Notes: generated by a model from the sequence alone, not told the origin. Shown: positions 24,467-32,526, counted from the stretch's first letter. The stretch: 64,000 nucleotides of DNA from Nocardioides sp. L-11A (GCA_029961745.1 CP124680.1:186001-250000); one strand, 5' to 3'. Program-made: numbers and translations.

Positions 24467-25981
24467 TCAGGAGACGCGGACCAGGAGCTCGTGCAGTCCG
24501 CTCGCGCCGTCGGGGAACGGCTCGGCCCGGACGGGGGTCTGCGGCTCGCCGTTGCCGGCGACCGCGCGGACGGCGATCCGGTGCGAGCCCGGCTCGGCGG
24601 ACCAGCGGTGGAACCACTGGCGCCAGTAGTCGTCCCCGCCGTCCGGGCCGAGCTGCGCGTCGACCCAGGGGCCGCCGTCGACCCGGACCTGGACGCCCGC
24701 GATGCCCCCGCGCTCCTGCGCCCAGGCCACGCCGCCGACCACGACGTCCCCGGCATCGAGCTCGGCCAGCGCCTTCGGGGTGTCGATCCGCGCCGAGATC
24801 TTGATGGGCGCGTCGGTCGCCCAGCCGCGCTCGGTCCAGTACGCCTGCTTCTTGTCGTAGGTCGTCAAGGTGAGCCGGGTCAGCCACTTGGTGGCGCTGA
24901 TGAAGCCGTACAGGCCGGGAATGACCAGGCGGACGGGGAAGCCGTGCTCGCGAGGGAGTGCCTTGCCGTTCATGCCCACGGCGACGAGGGCGTCGCGGCC
25001 GTCGGTGGCGAGGGCCAGCGGGGTACTGATCGTCATCCCGGCGAAGTCGGTGGAGAGGATCTGGTCGGCCTCGGTGCTCCCGATGCCCGCCAGGTCGAGC
25101 ACATCGGTGAGGGGGACGCCGAGCCAACGGGCGCCGCCGACGTACGGGCCACCGACGCTGTTGGACACGCAGGTCAGCGTGATGTCGCGTTCGACCATCG
25201 GCATCGCGAGCAGCTCGTCGAAGCCGAGCGTGACCTTCCGGTCCACGTCGCCGTCGATCGTGAGGGTCCAGTCGTCGGCGCCGATCACGGGGACGTCGAG
25301 CCGGGTGTCGACCCGGTAGAAGTCGGCGTTCGGCGTGCGGAACCGGGTGATGCCCGGGACCTGGTCGTCGAGCCCGCGCGGCAACGGCGGGGCGGGATCG
25401 GCCGGGGCCGGCAGCGCCACGTCCTCGGGGCGGGCGCGCAGGCCGGACACCAGGCGGCCGGCGAGCCCGCCGGCCGCGGCGACCGCGGCGACGGCGGTCA
25501 TCGTCAGCAGCACGGTACGGCGCCCGCCGTCGGCCCCGCTCGTCCGCGCGTCGGTCCGGCCGAGCAGCCGCAGCGCGGCCGGTGCCGCGACCGCCGCGAC
25601 CAGGGAGGGGAGCAGGTCGAGGGCCTCCGCCTCCGGCCGGGTCAGCACGGCCACGGCCGCGACGGCCACCAGCGCGACCAGCACGCCCGCCCCGGCGGCG
25701 TACCGGCGCCGGGCGAGCACCCCGGCCAGAGCGGCCAGCACGAGCACCCCGGCCAGGACGGAGCCGACCAGGATCGCCTTGTCCGCGCTCCCGAAGGTGC
25801 GGATCGCCCACTCCTTCATCGGGGTGGGCGTCAGGTCGATCACGGTGGAGCCCACGGCCAGCACCGGGGACGCGGCCGGGTCGCTCAGCGCGGCCGCCAG
25901 GTGGGCCAGGCCGATGCCGGTCAGGGTGGCGAGCACGCCGTACCCGGCCCAGAGCAGTGTCCCGAGCAGTCGGATCCTCAT
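24467..25981 (-). CDS. Membrane-anchored molybdopterin oxidoreductase (sulfite-oxidase family)
   Basis: 504 residues. The first 195 residues hold about five membrane segments. After a linker, the Oxidored_molyb domain starts near residue 220 (ITRFRTPNADFYRVDTRLDVP) with the molybdenum-ligand Cys in TLTCVSNSVGG, near residue 271, and continues with LPREHGFPVRLVIPGLYG. A C-terminal immunoglobulin-like dimer domain follows (VAWAQERGGIAGVQVRVDGG). It should act outside the membrane on an unknown oxyanion or sulfoxide. It lies directly upstream of the fasciclin-sigK genes on the same strand; repair of oxidised exported proteins would fit a SigK-linked envelope role (inference). Confidence 0.88.
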   Translation of the reverse strand: MRIRLLGTLLWAGYGVLATLTGIGLAHLAAALSDPAASPVLAVGSTVIDLTPTPMKEWAIRTFGSADKAILVGSVLAGVLVLAALAGVLARRRYAAGAGVLVALVAVAAVAVLTRPEAEALDLLPSLVAAVAAPAALRLLGRTDARTSGADGGRRTVLLTMTAVAAVAAAGGLAGRLVSGLRARPEDVALPAPADPAPPLPRGLDDQVPGITRFRTPNADFYRVDTRLDVPVIGADDWTLTIDGDVDRKVTLGFDELLAMPMVERDITLTCVSNSVGGPYVGGARWLGVPLTDVLDLAGIGSTEADQILSTDFAGMTISTPLALATDGRDALVAVGMNGKALPREHGFPVRLVIPGLYGFISATKWLTRLTLTTYDKKQAYWTERGWATDAPIKISARIDTPKALAELDAGDVVVGGVAWAQERGGIAGVQVRVDGGPWVDAQLGPDGGDDYWRQWFHRWSAEPGSHRIAVRAVAGNGEPQTPVRAEPFPDGASGLHELLVRVS

Positions 25982-26028
25982 GGGGGTGGTTCGTTGCGGG
26001 CCGCCCGGCGGATCGGGTGCAGGAATCG

Positions 26029-26100
26029 CCGGTCGACCGGTTGTTCCGGAACTTGTCGGGCGTTGCAACGCCGGACAAGTGCAGGAACTGCCCGACAAGT
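26029..26100. repeat. Palindromic cluster upstream of the molybdopterin gene
   Basis: CCGGTCGACCGG (26029-26040) is a perfect 12-bp palindrome. At 26051-26080 a 30-bp palindrome (ACTTGTCGGGCGTTG and its complement with one mismatch) follows, and a third ACTTGTCGGGC unit reads on the minus strand at 26090-26100. It fills the 140-bp gap between two minus-strand genes and may end the upstream transcript or bind a regulator. Confidence 0.65.
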
Positions 26101-26121
26101 CCGCCCGCGGCGACGGTGCGG

Positions 26122-27087
26122 CTACGGCGCAGCCGGCGTGGCGATGTGGACGAGCGCATCCCCCGCGTTGACGATCGGCGCCCGGGTCAGCCCGATCACG
26201 ATGCCGGCCCGGTCGGCGTGGACCAGCCGGACCCGGCGGCCGAAGGTGTCGGAGAGGCCGCCGAGCCGGCGACCCTCCTCGACGTACTCCCCGAGGTGGA
26301 CGTCGAGGTGCAGGATCCCCGTGCCGCGGGCCCGGACCCACGTGCTGCTGCGGCACTCGACCGGCGCGGGTGCGTCCGCCCAGGCCGGGTCGGCGTCGAT
26401 CATGCCGAGCGACGCCAGCACCCGGCGTACGCCGGCGACGCCGACGGCGATCGGCTCCTCCTCGAAGCGCAGCGCCTCGCCGGCCTCGTAGAGCAGCACC
26501 GCCGCGCCGTGGTCGCGCCCGGCCTGGCGCAGCGAGCCGTCGCGGAGCCGGGCGTGCAGCATGACGGGAGCGCCGAACGCCTCGGCGAGGGCGCGGGTGC
26601 GGGGGTCGTCGAGGTCGGCGCGGATCTGCGGCAGATTGGTCCGCCGGTCCGCGGCCGTGTGCAGATCGATGCCGACGTCGCACTTGCTGACCACCTCGGT
26701 CATGAGCAGGTGCGCGATCCGGCTGGCCAGCGACCCGCGCGCGGAGCCCGGGAAGGAGCGGTTGAGATCGCGTCGGTCCGGCAGGTAGCGGTCGCCGGTC
26801 ATGAAGCCGAGGACGTTGACCACGGGTACGGCGACGAGGGTGCCGCGGAAGGTGCGGGCCGACAGCGTGGCCAGCGCCTGCCGGATCACCTCGACGCCCA
26901 TCACCTCGTCGCCGTGGATGGCGGCGTTGACCCAGATCGTCGGGCCGTGCTCGCGCCCGTGCACCACCCGCACCGGCAGGCTCACGTCACCGCCGGTGAC
27001 CAGTCGGGTGATCGGCAGCTCGACCTCCTTGGTCGACCCGGCCCGGACCCGGACGCTGCCGATCGCGAAGGACTCACGCAGGGCCAT
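26122..27087 (-). CDS. Succinylglutamate desuccinylase/aspartoacylase (AstE/AspA) family zinc hydrolase
   Basis: 321 residues of the M14-like carboxypeptidase fold. Zinc ligands are His and Glu of AAIHGDEVMGVE near residue 57 and the His of DVGIDLHTAA near residue 142; DRRDLNRSFPG near residue 105 has the substrate-binding Asn-Arg. A C-terminal beta domain follows. It removes an acyl or amino-acid group from an amide bond; the natural substrate is unknown. Its start overlaps the end of the RimB-like protease gene by 14 bp, and the divergent neighbour is a RimK-like ligase, so it may undo a glutamate or similar modification made by that ligase (inference). Confidence 0.85.
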   Translation of the reverse strand: MALRESFAIGSVRVRAGSTKEVELPITRLVTGGDVSLPVRVVHGREHGPTIWVNAAIHGDEVMGVEVIRQALATLSARTFRGTLVAVPVVNVLGFMTGDRYLPDRRDLNRSFPGSARGSLASRIAHLLMTEVVSKCDVGIDLHTAADRRTNLPQIRADLDDPRTRALAEAFGAPVMLHARLRDGSLRQAGRDHGAAVLLYEAGEALRFEEEPIAVGVAGVRRVLASLGMIDADPAWADAPAPVECRSSTWVRARGTGILHLDVHLGEYVEEGRRLGGLSDTFGRRVRLVHADRAGIVIGLTRAPIVNAGDALVHIATPAAP

Positions 27088-27571
27088 CGGCCCGCCCGCG
27101 GTTCTTGCGGCGTACCCGGCGCGGCGGCCGGCCGCCGACGTACGAGCGGCCGGAGTCGACGAGGAAGCCCTGGCGCAGTGCCTCGCGTCCGACGAGCATC
27201 CGGAAGCCCATCTCGTCGCGGCGGGTGAGCGTCACCTCGGTGGTGATGGTGCGGCCGAGCAGCTCCAGCTCGGTGAGGACGACGAACCGCTCCTGGGTGT
27301 GGCCGGTCGAGCTGCGGACGGTCCGGCGGTCGTGGACCGGGCACTCGACGTACACGGCGTCGTCGGCGGAGCGCTGCCACGGGTGGACCGAGAACCGGAC
27401 CCAGTCGGCGCCGTCGCGCTCGACGGTGGTGAGGTCGAAGGCATGCAGGGCGGAGGTGCGGGCACCGGTGTCGAGCTTGGCCTTCACCGGTCCCACCCCC
27501 AGGCCGGGCAGACGCACCCACTCGCGCCAGCCGGCGACCACCGGCGGGCTGCTTGAATGGGCACTGACCAC
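27074..27571 (-). CDS. RimB-like retropepsin-fold (ATP-dependent zinc) protease
   Basis: 165 residues. The aspartic-protease-like motif KLDTGARTSALHA lies near residue 31, and VGREALRQGFLVDSGRSY near the C-terminus, both typical of the family annotated as ATP-dependent zinc protease or RimB. The GTG at 27571 is the only reasonable start, after VVSAHSSS. It is divergent from the RimK-like gene with only 36 bp between the two starts, and overlaps the AstE-like gene by 14 bp. In Pseudomonas RimB trims glutamate residues added to ribosomal protein S6 by RimK; the conserved pairing suggests a related function here. Confidence 0.85.
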   Translation of the reverse strand: MVSAHSSSPPVVAGWREWVRLPGLGVGPVKAKLDTGARTSALHAFDLTTVERDGADWVRFSVHPWQRSADDAVYVECPVHDRRTVRSSTGHTQERFVVLTELELLGRTITTEVTLTRRDEMGFRMLVGREALRQGFLVDSGRSYVGGRPPRRVRRKNRGRADGPA

Positions 27572-27607
27572 GCATCCATCCAAGCAGGCGATCCCACCAG
27601 GTCGGGT

Positions 27608-28798
27608 ATGAAGCTCGCGATCCTCTCCCGCGCACCGCGCTCCTACAGCACCCAGCGGCTGCGCACCGCCGCGCTCGACCGGGGGCATCAGGTCAAGGTG
27701 CTCAACACGCTCCGCTTCGCCATCGACCTGTCGGGCGACGAGCCGGACCTGCAGTTCCGCGGCAAGCAGCTCTCGGACTACGACGCCGTACTGCCGCGGA
27801 TCGGCAACTCGATCACCTACTTCGGTACGGCGGTCGTGCGGCAGTTCGAGCAGATGGACGTCTACACGCCCAACACCGCCAACGGGATCGCCAACTCGCG
27901 CGACAAGCTGCGCGCCACCCAGATCCTCTCGCGCCACAACATCGGCATGCCGGCCACGACCTTCGTCCGTGACCGCGCCGACGTGATCCCCGCGATCGAA
28001 CGGGTCGGCGGCGCGCCGGTCGTCATCAAGCTGCTCGAGGGCACCCAGGGCATCGGCGTCATCCTGGCGCCCAGCATCAAGGTCGCCGAGGCCATCATCG
28101 AGACCCTGCAGAGCACCAAGCAGCAGGTGCTCATCCAGCGCTTCGTCAAGGAGTCGCGCGGGCGCGACGTACGGGCCCTCGTCGTCGGCGACCGGGTCGT
28201 CGCCGCGATGCGGCGGGTCGCGCAGGGCGACGAGTTCCGCTCCAACGTGCACCGCGGCGGCACCGTCGAGCGCGTCGACCTCGACCCGGCGTACGAGCAG
28301 GTCGCCGTCCGTGCCGCGCAGATCATGGGCCTCAAGGTCGCCGGCGTCGACATGCTGGAGGCCACCTCCGGCCCGCTCGTCATGGAGGTCAACTCCTCGC
28401 CGGGCCTGGAGGGCATCGAGACCGCCACCAAGCTCGACGTCGCCGGCGCGATCATCGACCACATCGACAACCAGGTCGCCTTCCCCCAGATCGACGTCCG
28501 CGAGCGGCTCTCCGTCTCCACCGGGTACGGCGTCGCGGAGCTGGTCGTCCACGGCGACGCCGATCTCGTCGGCAAGTCGATCGGTGACTCGGGGCTGCGC
28601 GACCGCGACATCACGGTGCTCACCCTGCACCGCGGCACCCTGGTCATCCCCAACCCGTTCCCCCACCACGTGCTCGAGGCCGAGGATCGGTTGCTCTGCT
28701 TCGGCAAACTCGAGGAGATGCGCTCGATGATCCCCGCCCGCCCCAAGCGGCGCGCCCGGGTCAAGAAGCTGCCCAAGCAGCCCATTCATTCTGACTAG
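27608..28798 (+). CDS. RimK-like ATP-grasp ligase with C-terminal RCK_C (TrkA-C) domain
   Basis: 396 residues. Residues 1-290 are a RimK-type ATP-grasp enzyme: TPNTANGIANSRDKLRATQIL, VVIKLLEGTQGIGVIL near residue 140, and VAGVDMLEATSGPLVMEVNSSPGLEGIE near residue 245 with the Mg-binding Glu/Asn. From about 300 (LSVSTGYGVAELVVHGDADL) there is an RCK_C domain ending LLCFGKLEEM, usually found on potassium-channel and transporter regulators. Expected reaction: ATP-dependent addition of glutamate or a similar amino acid to a protein or peptide. The RCK_C tail, absent from Escherichia coli RimK, suggests ligand control, perhaps by a nucleotide. Confidence 0.88.
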   Translation: MKLAILSRAPRSYSTQRLRTAALDRGHQVKVLNTLRFAIDLSGDEPDLQFRGKQLSDYDAVLPRIGNSITYFGTAVVRQFEQMDVYTPNTANGIANSRDKLRATQILSRHNIGMPATTFVRDRADVIPAIERVGGAPVVIKLLEGTQGIGVILAPSIKVAEAIIETLQSTKQQVLIQRFVKESRGRDVRALVVGDRVVAAMRRVAQGDEFRSNVHRGGTVERVDLDPAYEQVAVRAAQIMGLKVAGVDMLEATSGPLVMEVNSSPGLEGIETATKLDVAGAIIDHIDNQVAFPQIDVRERLSVSTGYGVAELVVHGDADLVGKSIGDSGLRDRDITVLTLHRGTLVIPNPFPHHVLEAEDRLLCFGKLEEMRSMIPARPKRRARVKKLPKQPIHSD

Positions 28799-28827
28799 CC
28801 GAGCGTGTCGTCCGATCGACGGCGCTC

Positions 28828-28914
28828 GCTGCGCTCGGGACGCCCTTGCCGACGCTGCGCTCGGGACGCCCTTGCCGACGCTGCGCTCGGGCCGCCCTTG
28901 CCGACGCTGCGCTC
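28828..28914. repeat. 26-bp tandem repeat, three units plus a partial fourth
   Basis: Units at 28828-28853, 28854-28879 and 28880-28905 read GCTGCGCTCGGGACGCCC then TTGCCGAC, identical except one base in the third; a partial unit follows to 28914. The array lies in the 207-bp gap between the RimK-like and enoyl-CoA hydratase genes. A 26-bp period is about 2.5 helical turns. The rest of the gap shows no gene. Confidence 0.85.
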
Positions 28915-29005
28915 CGCGCGGGACGCCACGCTGCCGGCGCCGCGGTCGAGGCGCGCGACCAGCGGTTGCCGGCAAGGCGCGGCGGGACTCCGGTTAGATG
29001 GTTGC

Positions 29006-29767
29006 ATGACTGACGCACCCGCCGAGCTGGTCCACCTCGACGTCGCCGACGGCATCGCGACGATCACCCTCGACTCGCCCCACAACCGCAACGCCCTCTC
29101 GCGGCAGCTGGTCACCGAGCTGGTCGGCCACCTGGCGACGGCGGACGCGGCGGACGACGTACGGGTCGTGGTGCTGAGGTCGTCGGGCCGGGTGTTCTGC
29201 TCCGGCGCCGACCTCTCGGAGGCCTCGACGGTCCCGATGCAGGAGGGCGCGCGGGCCATCGTCGCGCTCCAGCGCCAGATCGTCGCGCTCGCCAAGCCGG
29301 TGGTGACCGTGGTCGAGGGCGCGGCCCGGGCGGGGGGCATCGGCATCGTCGCCGCCTCCGACGTGGTCGTGGTCGCCGAGGACGCCACCTTCGCGCTCAC
29401 CGAGGTCAAGCTGGGGCTGACCCCCGCGGTCATCTCGCTGACCGTGTTCCCGCGGCTCACCCCGCGCGGTCTCGCCTGGACCGCGCTCGGCGGGGAGGTG
29501 TTCAGCGGGGCGGAGGCCGCCGACTACGGCCTGGCGACCTTCGCCGTCCCCGCCGCAGACCTCGGGGCCACGGTCGACGACGTGGTCGGCAAGCTCGCCA
29601 CCGGCGCGGCCCAGGGCCTGCGCGAGACCAAGGGCCTGCTCGCCGCCGATCTGCTCGCGCGGATCGACACGCAGGGGGAGCAGCTGGTCGAGCTCAGCGC
29701 CCGGCTGTTCGGCTCCGACGAGGCCCGCGAGGCGATGACCGCCTTCCTCACCCGCAAGAAGGGCTGA
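29006..29767 (+). CDS. Enoyl-CoA hydratase/isomerase family protein
   Basis: 253 residues of crotonase fold. The CoA-binding oxyanion segment SGRVFCSGADLSE is near residue 63; the second, VEGAARAGGIGIVAASDVVV, near residue 104 supplies the other oxyanion hydrogen bond. The usual catalytic Glu positions read GGIGIVAA and EVKLGLTP (Glu near residue 133), so at least one is present. TAGATG lies five bases before the ATG, hinting at a leaderless mRNA. No partner enzymes are adjacent; it could complement the carboxylase operon at 1.2-10.8 kb, which lacks a hydratase. Confidence 0.88.
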   Translation: MTDAPAELVHLDVADGIATITLDSPHNRNALSRQLVTELVGHLATADAADDVRVVVLRSSGRVFCSGADLSEASTVPMQEGARAIVALQRQIVALAKPVVTVVEGAARAGGIGIVAASDVVVVAEDATFALTEVKLGLTPAVISLTVFPRLTPRGLAWTALGGEVFSGAEAADYGLATFAVPAADLGATVDDVVGKLATGAAQGLRETKGLLAADLLARIDTQGEQLVELSARLFGSDEAREAMTAFLTRKKG

Positions 29768-29773
29768 CCGGAA

Positions 29774-29836
29774 CCGTTCACCTACCGATTTCGTCGCCCC
29801 GGCGTGGGTTTGACGACAATTCCGGTAGGTGAGCGG
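29774..29836. repeat. Dispersed 63-nt palindromic element, copy 3
   Basis: Begins six bases after the hydratase stop and lies between convergent genes. Same length and layout as the other copies. The second base pair is C-G here but G-C in copies 1 and 2, a full compensatory swap; pair 8 matches copy 2. Confidence 0.78.
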
Positions 29837-29853
29837 GAGAACACCGGCGCGGC

Positions 29854-30447
29854 TCAGAAGTCGATGAACCCGGCGACCACCTCGTCGACGAGCCCGTCCG
29901 GGCCGGGCGTGCCGTAGAAGTACACCGAGCCGTAGCCCCAGAGGTACTCCTCGACGACGTCCTCGAGCTCCCCGTCGACCGGCCACCCCTCCTCGTCCAC
30001 CTGGAACAGGAACCGGTGGCCGTCGGCCTCCACCGCGGCGGCGTACGACGGCTCGTGCTGGATCAGCTGCGGCGTGTCCGCGATCCGCACGAGTCCCGGT
30101 CCGTCGTGTCCCGGTCCGTCGTGACCGGCGGCGAGCGGGGTGAGGGCGGCGGCCCGCAGGCCGGGCCAGCCCCGGTCCGGGCGCCCGCCGCGCGGGGAGG
30201 GCGGGTGGACGAGGGCGCGCATCGCCAGGCCGGGGTAGGTGAGGTCCTCGTCGCCGATGTCGAAGCCGTCGCGCAGCAGGACCGACACCTCACGCCCGGC
30301 GGCCCAGGGCGCGCAGCCGGCGGGCAGGGTCAGCACGTAGCGGTGGGTCGCGAGCCAGGGGTGGTCCTCGACCGTCCGCGGCGGGGCACCGCCGAGCCGA
30401 CCGCCGACCGGGGTGTCGGGCAGGGCGGGGGTGAGCAGGAGGACCAT
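29854..30447 (-). CDS. Unknown protein
   Basis: 197 residues, not recognised. It starts MVLLLTPALPDTPVGGRL and contains a small internal repeat GHDGPGHDGPG near residue 108 caused by a 15-bp duplication, then an acidic C-terminal region (VDEEGWPVDGELEDVVEEYL) ending in aromatic residues (YGSVYFYGTP). There are no membrane segments or signal peptide. The ATG at 30447 is supported by a TAGGGT seven bases upstream. It is divergent from a secreted protein and convergent with the hydratase, so it is a single-gene unit. Confidence 0.65.
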   Translation of the reverse strand: MVLLLTPALPDTPVGGRLGGAPPRTVEDHPWLATHRYVLTLPAGCAPWAAGREVSVLLRDGFDIGDEDLTYPGLAMRALVHPPSPRGGRPDRGWPGLRAAALTPLAAGHDGPGHDGPGLVRIADTPQLIQHEPSYAAAVEADGHRFLFQVDEEGWPVDGELEDVVEEYLWGYGSVYFYGTPGPDGLVDEVVAGFIDF

Positions 30448-30454
30448 GTCCGGG

Positions 30455-30460
30455 ACCCTA
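30455..30460 (-). promoter_or_regulatory. -10 box for probable leaderless mRNA
   Basis: TAGGGT on the minus strand lies seven bases before the ATG at 30447, close to the TANNNT-N6 arrangement seen at other genes. Confidence 0.45.
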
Positions 30461-30583
30461 GGCCGCGGGTGGTCTCCGGTCCGGTGCCGGTGCCCGGAAC
30501 CGGTGTGGCGCGGGCGCCGTCCAACGGGCCGAGGGGTTTGCGTCGGACCGATCCGGAGCATGAGCCTCGTGGGAGGTAGTGGA

Positions 30584-31222
30584 ATGATGGAGAAGAAGAT
30601 CGTCGGGCTGGCCCTGGCCGGCCTCGCGGCGGCAGCTCTGGTGCTGCCCACGGGACCGGCCGCCCGGGCCGCGGCCGAGCGGGAGGGCGGCAGCGACGAG
30701 GCCTGCCTCCTGCGCGCCACGACCGGGGAGTTGCACTGCTACCCCAGCGCCGACGCGCTGGTCGAGGCGGTGACCGGCGCCCCCGCCGAGGGGCTGACGA
30801 CCGCCGACCTCGCCGATCGGCCCACGGTCGCGTCGATCGAGGCAGGCCTGGCCCGTCAGGACCGGGCGGCCGCCGCACGCGCGACGCGGACCGTGCGCAC
30901 CGGCCTCGACGAGCCCGGCGCCGCCCCCGCACCGCTCGCGTCGGTCGTGACCGCCATCTTCTACGACGGCACGTACGGCAGTGGTGCCGCGCTGGTCATG
31001 GAGGCGCCCAGCGGGTGCGACGACGACCCCGACGTCGAATGGGCCTGGCCGACGCTGACGTCGAGCTGGCGCAACCGGATCCGCTCCGGCACGGGCTACG
31101 CCCGCTGTGACTTCAAGGTCTGGAACAACGCGTCCTACGGCGGCGCGTCGTACGGCTACGTCGCGAGCTCCGGTCACTTCGGCGCCCTCGACGCGGCGGC
31201 CAACTCGGTGAAGATGCGCTAG
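30584..31222 (+). CDS. Secreted protein, peptidase-inhibitor-I36-like
   Basis: 212 residues with a clear signal peptide (KKIVGLALAGLAAAALVL, cleavage near ARAAA at about residue 30). The mature part has an Ala-rich helical middle and a C-terminal 95-residue domain with Cys residues and the pattern TAIFYDGTYGSGAALVM, then LTSSWRNRIRSG and CDFKVWNNASYGG, the style of the gamma-crystallin-like I36 inhibitor and related small secreted domains. GGGAGG lies 7 bases before the ATG. The family call is tentative. It meets the next minus-strand gene with a 4-bp overlap of stop codons. Confidence 0.65.
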   Translation: MMEKKIVGLALAGLAAAALVLPTGPAARAAAEREGGSDEACLLRATTGELHCYPSADALVEAVTGAPAEGLTTADLADRPTVASIEAGLARQDRAAAARATRTVRTGLDEPGAAPAPLASVVTAIFYDGTYGSGAALVMEAPSGCDDDPDVEWAWPTLTSSWRNRIRSGTGYARCDFKVWNNASYGGASYGYVASSGHFGALDAAANSVKMR

Positions 31223-31866
31223 CCCGTCCCGGGCGTGCCGCCGGGGTGCACATCGACCGTGTGGAGCGCCACGAAGCCCAGCGACGCCGGGGCGCTCGGG
31301 TCACCGCAGGCCGGCAGCGCGGTGTCGGCCGGGAGGTCGAGGGTCGTGGTGTCGCCGGTGGAGAAGGTCACCCGGACCTGAGGCGGGCCGTCGCCGCACC
31401 AGGTCGCCCAGGTCAGCTCGAGGACAGCGTCCTCGCCGGGGCGCAGCCGGACCCGCGGGGCGCCGGGGGGCAGTGTGGTGCTCAGGGCGTCGACGCCGGT
31501 GCCGACGTCGATCCGGGTGCCCGGGCCGATCGGGCACCGGCCGTGCCCGCCGGTGCCGCCGCCGAGCGCCAGGGCGAGGGAGGGGCCGGCGGCGGCGTCA
31601 GTGCTCACGCCCGCGGAACGCAGCGTGACGCCCGTGCAGCTCGGTCCCGACCCGGCCGGCTGGGGTGTCGTGTCGCCCCCGCGCAGCACGACACCCGCGA
31701 CGGCCGCGACGGCGACGACGCCGGCCGCGCCGACGACACCGGCCACGCGGCGCTGCCGGTGGCGGCGCTGGGCGCCGGCGATCCGTGCGGCGAGGTCGGG
31801 GACGTCGGGGACGGGGATGTCGCCCTCGCGGACGAATGCGCGCAGCTGTCGCTCGAGGTCGCTCAT
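31219..31866 (-). CDS. Membrane-anchored partner of the SigE-type sigma factor (putative anti-sigma)
   Basis: 215 residues. A short N-terminal cytoplasmic part of about 40 residues (DLERQLRAFVREGDIPVP, then an Arg-rich stretch RRHRQRR) precedes one membrane helix (VAGVVGAAGVVAVAAVAGVVL) and an extracytoplasmic domain of about 145 residues with four Cys. There is no HxxxCxxC zinc finger. It begins in the sigma-factor stop codon (ATGA), and such pairs are usual for SigE-family sigma factors in actinobacteria. A regulatory role is inferred from topology and position, not from a recognised domain. Confidence 0.7.
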   Translation of the reverse strand: MSDLERQLRAFVREGDIPVPDVPDLAARIAGAQRRHRQRRVAGVVGAAGVVAVAAVAGVVLRGGDTTPQPAGSGPSCTGVTLRSAGVSTDAAAGPSLALALGGGTGGHGRCPIGPGTRIDVGTGVDALSTTLPPGAPRVRLRPGEDAVLELTWATWCGDGPPQVRVTFSTGDTTTLDLPADTALPACGDPSAPASLGFVALHTVDVHPGGTPGTG

Positions 31867-32426
31867 GGGCCGACCTCCCCCCGGGCCGGATCGGCGGCAC
31901 GGTCGGCGGCACGGTCAGCGGCACCGTCGGCGAGGCCGTTCCCGAGGGGGTCGTCGGCAGCGACGCCGAGCAGCCGCCGCAGGGTCGCCATACCGCGGCT
32001 GGCCTGGCTCTTGACGGTGCCGGGCCGACAGCCGAGGACCTCGGCGATCTCCTTCTCGGAGCAGTCCTCGTAGTAGCGCAGCACGAGGACCGCGCGCTGA
32101 CGGGGCGGCAGCTGCTGCAGTGCCGCCCAGAGATCGGAGGTCCAGGCGGGATCGTCGTCGCTGGTGGCCCGGTCCTCGGGCTCGGCCAGGAGGAACTCGC
32201 GCCGGTCGCGCTTGCTGCGGCTCCACCACAGGCGGGTCATCGTGCGCCGGGCGTAGGCGTCCTGGTGCTCGACGTCGCGGACGTGGCGCCACCGCCGGCC
32301 GAGCCTGAGGAAGGTCTCCTGGGCGAGGTCGGCGGCCGTGTGCGGGTCGCCTCCGGTCAGCAGCATGCCGTAGCGCAGGAGGCCGCTCTGCTTCGCCGCC
32401 ACGAAGTCGGCGAAATCGGCATCCAC
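31863..32426 (-). CDS. SigE-family ECF RNA polymerase sigma factor
   Basis: 187 residues. Region 2: FADFVAAKQSGLLRYGMLLTGG, then AADLAQETFLRLGRRWRHV and YARRTMTRLWWSR. Region 4: LPPRQRAVLVLRYYEDCSEKEIAEVLGCRPGTVKSQASRGMATLRR. The WWSR(S/R) and YYEDxSExEIA wording marks the actinobacterial SigE family of ECF factors. A low-complexity Ala-Asp repeat (ADGAADRAADRAADPARG) ends the protein. GAGGAGG precedes the ATG. The coupled membrane protein downstream probably controls it; the regulon is unknown. Confidence 0.88.
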   Translation of the reverse strand: MDADFADFVAAKQSGLLRYGMLLTGGDPHTAADLAQETFLRLGRRWRHVRDVEHQDAYARRTMTRLWWSRSKRDRREFLLAEPEDRATSDDDPAWTSDLWAALQQLPPRQRAVLVLRYYEDCSEKEIAEVLGCRPGTVKSQASRGMATLRRLLGVAADDPLGNGLADGAADRAADRAADPARGEVGP

Positions 32427-32526
32427 GCGCCGCTCACCTCCTCACGCGACTCCCGAGACGTCGTTTCCATGACTACCCAAGGCCGTTCGTACCCCCGAGG
32501 GTTGCATCATCGCCCTGATTCGTGGG

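Noticed and set aside
24461..24493. SigK promoter as part of the molybdopterin gene only
   Set aside because: The hexamers overlap its last codons but point to the fasciclin gene at a normal distance, so a promoter reading was kept.
28828..28914. Possible CRISPR array
   Set aside because: Units are directly adjacent with no spacers and no cas genes are present.
27074..28975. 633-residue minus-strand frame covering the RimK-like gene
   Set aside because: Only its last 165 residues are real (the RimB-like protease); the rest is the antisense of RimK and the tandem repeat.
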